A stretch of DNA of 64,000 bases from Anaeramoeba flamelloides (Eukaryota > Metamonada > Anaeramoebidae). The stretch is taken from the NCBI GenBank assembly GCA_027625915.1, contig JANTQA010000012.1, positions 12,610,501-12,674,500 on the forward strand, in the 5' to 3' direction. A program made the translations under genes and the position numbers. Below are positions 59,716 to 64,000 of the stretch, piece after piece (the stretch's first letter is position 1; each line of letters starts with the position of its first letter). The notes beneath the pieces were generated by a model that did not search any database, was not told where the DNA came from, and saw only the letters and a list, made by a program, of their open reading frames with translations.

Positions 59716-60165
59716 CAGCAGTTCCAAGGATATCATAAAATTTTAAATAAAACACAATTGATTTTTCTAATCCTATTTTCCATTTTCAAAAAATTCTGAA
59801 ATAAGAGTTATTATTCCAATAATAATAATAATAATAAATGAGCTCTTATTCAAATTTTTTTGTTACCTAAAAAAAAAAAATTGAAGATCCATGAAACAAA
59901 AAAATTATCGGTCCAAAATAGCACAAAAAATATCAATATTTACTTATTTTTAAAAATTTAACCTTTTTGAACAATATTTTTAAGTACTTCAAGAATCTTC
60001 ATTTTTTTTTTTTTTTGATATTTCAAAATTTTGAATAATAGTCCATTTATTAATATTATTTTTAGAATAATAGCTCTTATTTCCTAATTTTTTGAAAATG
60101 GAAAATAGGATTAGAAAAATCAATTGTGTTTTATTTAAACTTTTATGGTATCCTTGGAAAGACTG
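59716..60165. mobile_element. Mariner-like hairpin element with CAG..TTCCAAGGATA ends (450 bp)
   Basis: Arms of about 105 bp (59716-59820, 60065-60165) share GATTTTTCTAATCCTATTTT and its complement, with TA at both flanks. End sequence related to that at 16194-16596, interior different. A short trinucleotide (ATA)n lies in the loop. Confidence 0.82.
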
Positions 60166-60319
60166 TAGATAATTCAAATATCCAATATCTTTTACTAATT
60201 ATTAGCCGAAAAAACTGGAGGTTTCCAAAGATCAGTTAGAATCAAGATGTAGAGATATTTATTGAAATTTTCATATTTATCTTTCAGTTAGAATGTTTAT
60301 TATTACAACTTGATATTAT

Positions 60320-60762
60320 TGTTCTGGGAAAAAAGTAAAACAGGGAAAAAAAGTTAAACACGGTTTACAATTGGAAACCTTAATAAAACCTGAAAATTTA
60401 AAAGTAAAATATATTAATAAAAAAAAAAATAATAATAGAGATGAAATTGAGAATTTAACACAATAACAGTTTTATAAAAATATTATCTTTTGGATGAAGT
60501 TTTTCTTTAATTGATCAATTATTAAAAATTGTTCTAAAAAAAATTGACTTTTTTTGAGATCTCCAAAACCACTCAGCAATTTCGATAACTCAAGTAGAAT
60601 TCAATTGTCTTTGTTGGATTGATTGAAAATAATATAATGGATTATTGTTTGAAGTTAATTGGTTTCTTCTTTTTATTGAATTTAATTTTGGTTTTCAGTA
60701 ATGTTCCCAATTGAAAACCACGTTGCATTTTTTTCACCTGTTTCACTTTTTCTCTAGAAATG
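60320..60762 (+). mobile_element. 430-bp family copy near the ThrRS gene
   Basis: GGGAAAAAAAGTTAAACACG on the left, GTAATGTTCCCAATTGAAAA on the right, and the shared block TTGATCAATTATTAAAAATT inside. The outer ends are diverged. Confidence 0.7.
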
Positions 60763-61149
60763 TTAAAATTATGAAACAAAGCTCAGATATTAGATTAAAT
60801 AATTTTTTATTATCCAAGATTTATTTTGATCCAAAAACCAAATAAATTTTAAAAATTTCCATAAGGTATTAGTGCCAACAATAATAAAGTTAAAAACACA
60901 AATAAGTTCCTTTAGAATCGTGGGAGGTATTAATTGTCTCTAATGTTTTAAAAAATTCTATTGTAAAATAACTATTAAATTTGATCTTACCAATTAAAAA
61001 TGAATCAAGTATTCTTCAAAAAACTAATATTTCAGTAAAAAATTTGTTTTTTAAGACAAATTTACTTGTAGAATTATCAATATTCTTACTTTAGTGTCTA
61101 AAAATATCTTTTTTAAATCTATCTTGAAATGTAGCTTCGTTGTTAAATA

Positions 61150-61373
61150 CTATTTGTTGCAAAATAAATGGAACAAAAATTTCATTCAGCTTTCCAAAAT
61201 TGTAATTTATAAATCATAGTACCATTTCAAATTTTTAATTCTTAAAACTAGCATAAATTATTAATTTATCTTTGAGAAATGGGACTTTTGATAATTTAAA
61301 AAATTCTTGTAATGTGATTTTTTTTTTGGAAGACTGAATGAAAATTTTGATCTTTTTATTTTACAATTAACAG
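61150..61373. mobile_element. 228-bp MITE with TTCATTCAGCTTTCCAAAA arms, copy 2
   Basis: Same end CTATTTGTTGCAAAATAAAT and mirrored inner arm as 40021-40248. The left flank is TA and the right flank has drifted. Confidence 0.78.
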
Positions 61374-61562
61374 TCCGCAAATAATTATTATAGGTGGGAC
61401 AAAATAATTGGAAGGCCAAAATAGTTTCAAATCAGTACTTCCAATGATAATTCAATTTGGCTCTGTAATGTGGATTTTAAAAATCCTGATGATTAAAAAG
61501 AAATGTGTTTTTTTTTGTTATACTTGACCTATACATCAACTGATCAAAGAAAAAAATAAGTA

Positions 61563-61746
61563 AAACTATTTTAATAAAGATACTACTGATTTCTTAATAG
61601 ATCTAATATTTAAAATAGAAATTCTACCAATAAAAGATCAAATTGGTACTTTTATCTCAAAAAATAGAGTTAATTTTTGGAGGGATTTTTATTCTCAAAA
61701 AAACAAACCCGCCCTTTGCCCCACCATTGAAATAGATATTTTTTAA
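61563..61746 (+). other. Coding-like fragment, possible LINE remnant
   Basis: An open stretch without ATG reads TTDFLIDLIFKIEILPIKDQ, then VNFWRDFYSQKNKPALCPT, then a stop. Composition is more protein-like than the surroundings. The FWRDFYS block vaguely recalls the region before the reverse transcriptase in LINE proteins, but I cannot assign it. Confidence 0.25.
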
Positions 61747-62233
61747 AATTGTATTCACACAACTTAAATAATAGAAATCCAGAAGTTTAACAATTAACTT
61801 CATAGAAAGTAAATAAAAAAAAGTAAAATTGAATCTTTTTAATTATTGAGTTAATTTTGAAAAAAAAAAAAGTGAAAAAATATTTGCTCAAAGCCCCTAA
61901 TTAACAATTTTCAAATACCAAATACTATTATTTTATTTCTAATCTTTCAATTTTGAAGAAGGAATTAAACTAAAAAATTTCCAAAACGAAATCAATAACA
62001 GAGATCTTAAAGTAAAATTTAATAATTGAAATAATATTTAAATAAGGTTTTTGAGAACAAACACAAAATTTGAACAAGGTCAGGATTATATCTCTAACAC
62101 CCAATTACAAGCTATTTGAATTAAAGACAAATCAATTCTGAATCTAGTAGCTTCAAAGTTTTTTTTTAAACCCAAAAAGAACCATTTTTTTATTAATAAT
62201 ATCCTTTTATTTTTTAATTAAAAATTTTTCCTC

Positions 62234-64000
62234 ATGTCACAAGATCAAAAGAAAAATCAAAATCAAAACAAAAAGCAAAAACAAAAAAAAAAACAGACAA
62301 AGAATAACCAACCTAAAAAGGAACCAGTTAATCTTGACGAGCTCCCACCAAGAGAATTTGTTGATTACAGATTAAAATTATATGAAAAATTTAAAAGCGA
62401 AGAAAAGAAACCAGAACCTTTTGCAATCAAAATCACTTTCCCAGGAGGCCAAGTTTTAGATGCTGAAGCACATGTCTCAACCCCTTATGAAGTTGGTAAA
62501 GCTGTAGATAAAAAAATGGCCGATACCTCCGTTATTGCAAGAATTAACCATAAGGATTTTTGGGAAATGAACAGGCCACTCGTTGCAAGCTGTTCAATTG
62601 AATTTTTTGATTTCCAATCAGAAGAAGGACAAGAAGTCTTTTGGCATTCATCTGCTCATATGTTAGGTAAATTTTTATTCTTCAATTTTTTCTTATTATC
62701 CAGATTTTTTTTTTTTTTTTTTTTTACTTTTTCCTTTCTTGTTTTTTTTGTAAAAAGAAAAAGAATAAGAATACAATAAAAAAAAAAAAAAAATTTTTTT
62801 ACAAAAAAAAAAGCAAAAACATAAATTTTTTATTTTTTTTTTTTTTTAATGCTGTGTAACCAAAGTTTTGTCCTTAACCTTTACTCTTTTTTTTTTTTTG
62901 ACTTTATAAAAACAAAAATATCTTAATCATATTAACCAAAACCTTTTTTTTTTATTTTCGACAAACACAAAGGTGAGGCTATTGAATTATTATACGGATC
63001 ACATTTGTGTATTGGACCGGCAGTTGACACTGGATTTTATTATGATGTCTATTTAGAAAATGACCAAGTCATTAATGAAGGTAATTTTAATGACATCGAA
63101 AGAATGTTAAAAAAAATTAGTGCACGAAGAAGCCCATTTGAAAGATTGGAAGTTACCAAAGAACAAGCACTTGAAATGTTCAAACATAATAAATTCAAAG
63201 TCGAATTAATTTCCGAAAAAATTAAAGACGGCACTATTTGCACTGTTTACAGATCAGGTGGCTTTATTGATTTGTGCCGTGGTCCACATTTACCTCATAC
63301 TGGTAAAATTTTCCTTTATTCTTTATTTTATTCTTTTTTTTTTTTTTTGATATCTCTTGTTTGATCTATTTTTATGTAGAGGTGGAAGAAATTGGTTAGA
63401 TTTTAAAATTTTTCTCCAATTTCCAAAAAGTGTAACTAAAAAATTTAAAAGAAAAAAAAGCATAATCGTCTTTTCTCAGTCTCTGTTATTCAAACCATTG
63501 TGCTAACCTAAAAGTAATTGTTAAGTAAATCCATTTGCTTGAAAAGATTAACGAAACACAATTTTTTAAAAACAAAATGGACAGAAAAAAAAAGTATCAA
63601 AATAAACAATTTGAATTCCTTAAAATGAAATATTCAACTATTTGATTTAAGGTATTAGCGTCACCATAGATTCGTCTATAATTAAAATATGTTGTTATTG
63701 GGTGTAAATCACATTAGTGGTGCTCCATGGTTCAAATGACTCTAAAAAATCCGATTAGTAAATATTATTGTACAATAAATTATTACATTTTTAGTAATGA
63801 TACCAATTATCAATTTAAAATTTGAGAAATTTTTTTTAATTCCTTTTCCTAATCCAAAAATAGAAAACTAAAATACAGTATTCTGGTATTTAATAATTTA
63901 AATTTAGAACTTCCAAAAGTAACTATTTTTATAATTTTTGAATTTCAAAGATTAACTCAATAATCATCAACATAAAAGCACAAAGACTCATTAGTTTTGT
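62234..64000 (+). CDS. Threonyl-tRNA synthetase, N-terminal part (runs off right edge)
   Basis: Exon 1 is 62234-62666 and exon 2 is 62973-63302 (GT-AG, in phase). The next intron starts at 63303 and runs past the window. A Lys/Gln/Asn-rich extension (about residues 1-35) precedes a TGS domain (about 60-130; FAIKITFPGGQVLDAEA). The second-additional editing domain follows, with HSSAHMLGEAIELLYG, IGPAVDTGFYYDVY and CRGPHLPHTG. HSSAH and the later Cys/His pair are the metal-binding editing residues that remove mis-attached serine. The class II catalytic core is not in the window. It charges tRNA-Thr in the cytosol; eukaryotic ThrRS genes can also serve mitochondria, but no targeting peptide is visible here. 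The T-rich end of each exon's open frame is intron. Confidence 0.95.
63694..64000 (+). repeat. Repeat shared with 13371-13915, in the ThrRS intron
   Basis: GTAAATCACATTAGT and CTCCATGGTTCAAATG match 13376-13420 directly. The right part (63820-63995) matches 13740-13905 in reverse complement, with AACTTCCAAAAGTAA as a clear block. It is cut by the window edge. Confidence 0.6.

Larger units (their letters stand above)
57582..62233. other. 4.65-kb intergenic region with four MITEs, no clear gene
   Basis: Between the peroxiredoxin 3' end and the ThrRS 5' end (both plus), so the ThrRS promoter should lie just upstream of 62234. It contains four inverted-repeat elements and two weak coding-like patches: 58115-58150 (minus, reading DLFDERMKQNK then a stop after an AG) and 61563-61746 (plus). 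Confidence 0.6.

Overview
This is a very AT-rich protist nuclear window with short spliceosomal exons, GT-AG introns, long A/T homopolymers, Asn/Gln/Lys-rich insertions in proteins, and TAA or TAG stops. The mix of a calponin-homology RasGAP, a TKL kinase fused to beta-helix repeats, an F-box protein, Rab, CCZ1 and DHHC genes suits a free-living amoeboid eukaryote. An Anaeramoeba-like metamonad is my best guess, but that is inference from style and gene content only. About two thirds of the window is non-coding and packed with short inverted-repeat elements (MITE-like), decayed LINEs and TA microsatellites. No rRNA, tRNA or CRISPR feature could be supported. Layout from left to right: an F-box gene runs off the left edge (minus, 400 to 1). 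After 4.2 kb of repeats comes a 1,769-residue CH/RasGAP/PH protein (minus, 10076 to 4658). A 9-kb desert of MITEs follows, then ribosomal protein uL30/RPL7 (minus, three exons, 20157 to 18933). After a further 4.5 kb of repeats comes the most unusual gene (plus, 24691 to 33003): an MLKL-like helical bundle, a TKL kinase and two right-handed beta-helices. Next are a divergent Rab GTPase (minus, 41587 to 37153, with a 26-nt microexon), CCZ1 (minus, 49720 to 44692), NOP10 (plus, 50261 to 50452), a DHYC-type palmitoyltransferase (minus, 54933 to 53375), a typical 2-Cys peroxiredoxin (plus, 56798 to 57581) and the 5' part of threonyl-tRNA synthetase (plus, 62234 to beyond the window). Several genes only become visible when exons are joined: the F-box gene, the Rab, the CH half of the RasGAP protein, the first exon of CCZ1 and the 5' exons of RPL7. 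For each of these I checked that the junctions are GT-AG and keep the frame. Introns fall into two classes. Housekeeping introns are about 110 to 360 nt. The kinase, Rab and CCZ1 genes each carry one 3.3 to 3.6-kb intron filled with transposon debris, and in two of them a LINE relic lies antisense to the gene. Functionally, CCZ1 (half of the Mon1-Ccz1 Rab7 exchange factor), the Rab and the DHHC enzyme belong to membrane traffic. RPL7, NOP10 and ThrRS belong to ribosome biogenesis and translation. The RasGAP protein and the kinase are signalling proteins. There is no operon logic, and closeness on the chromosome need not mean shared function.
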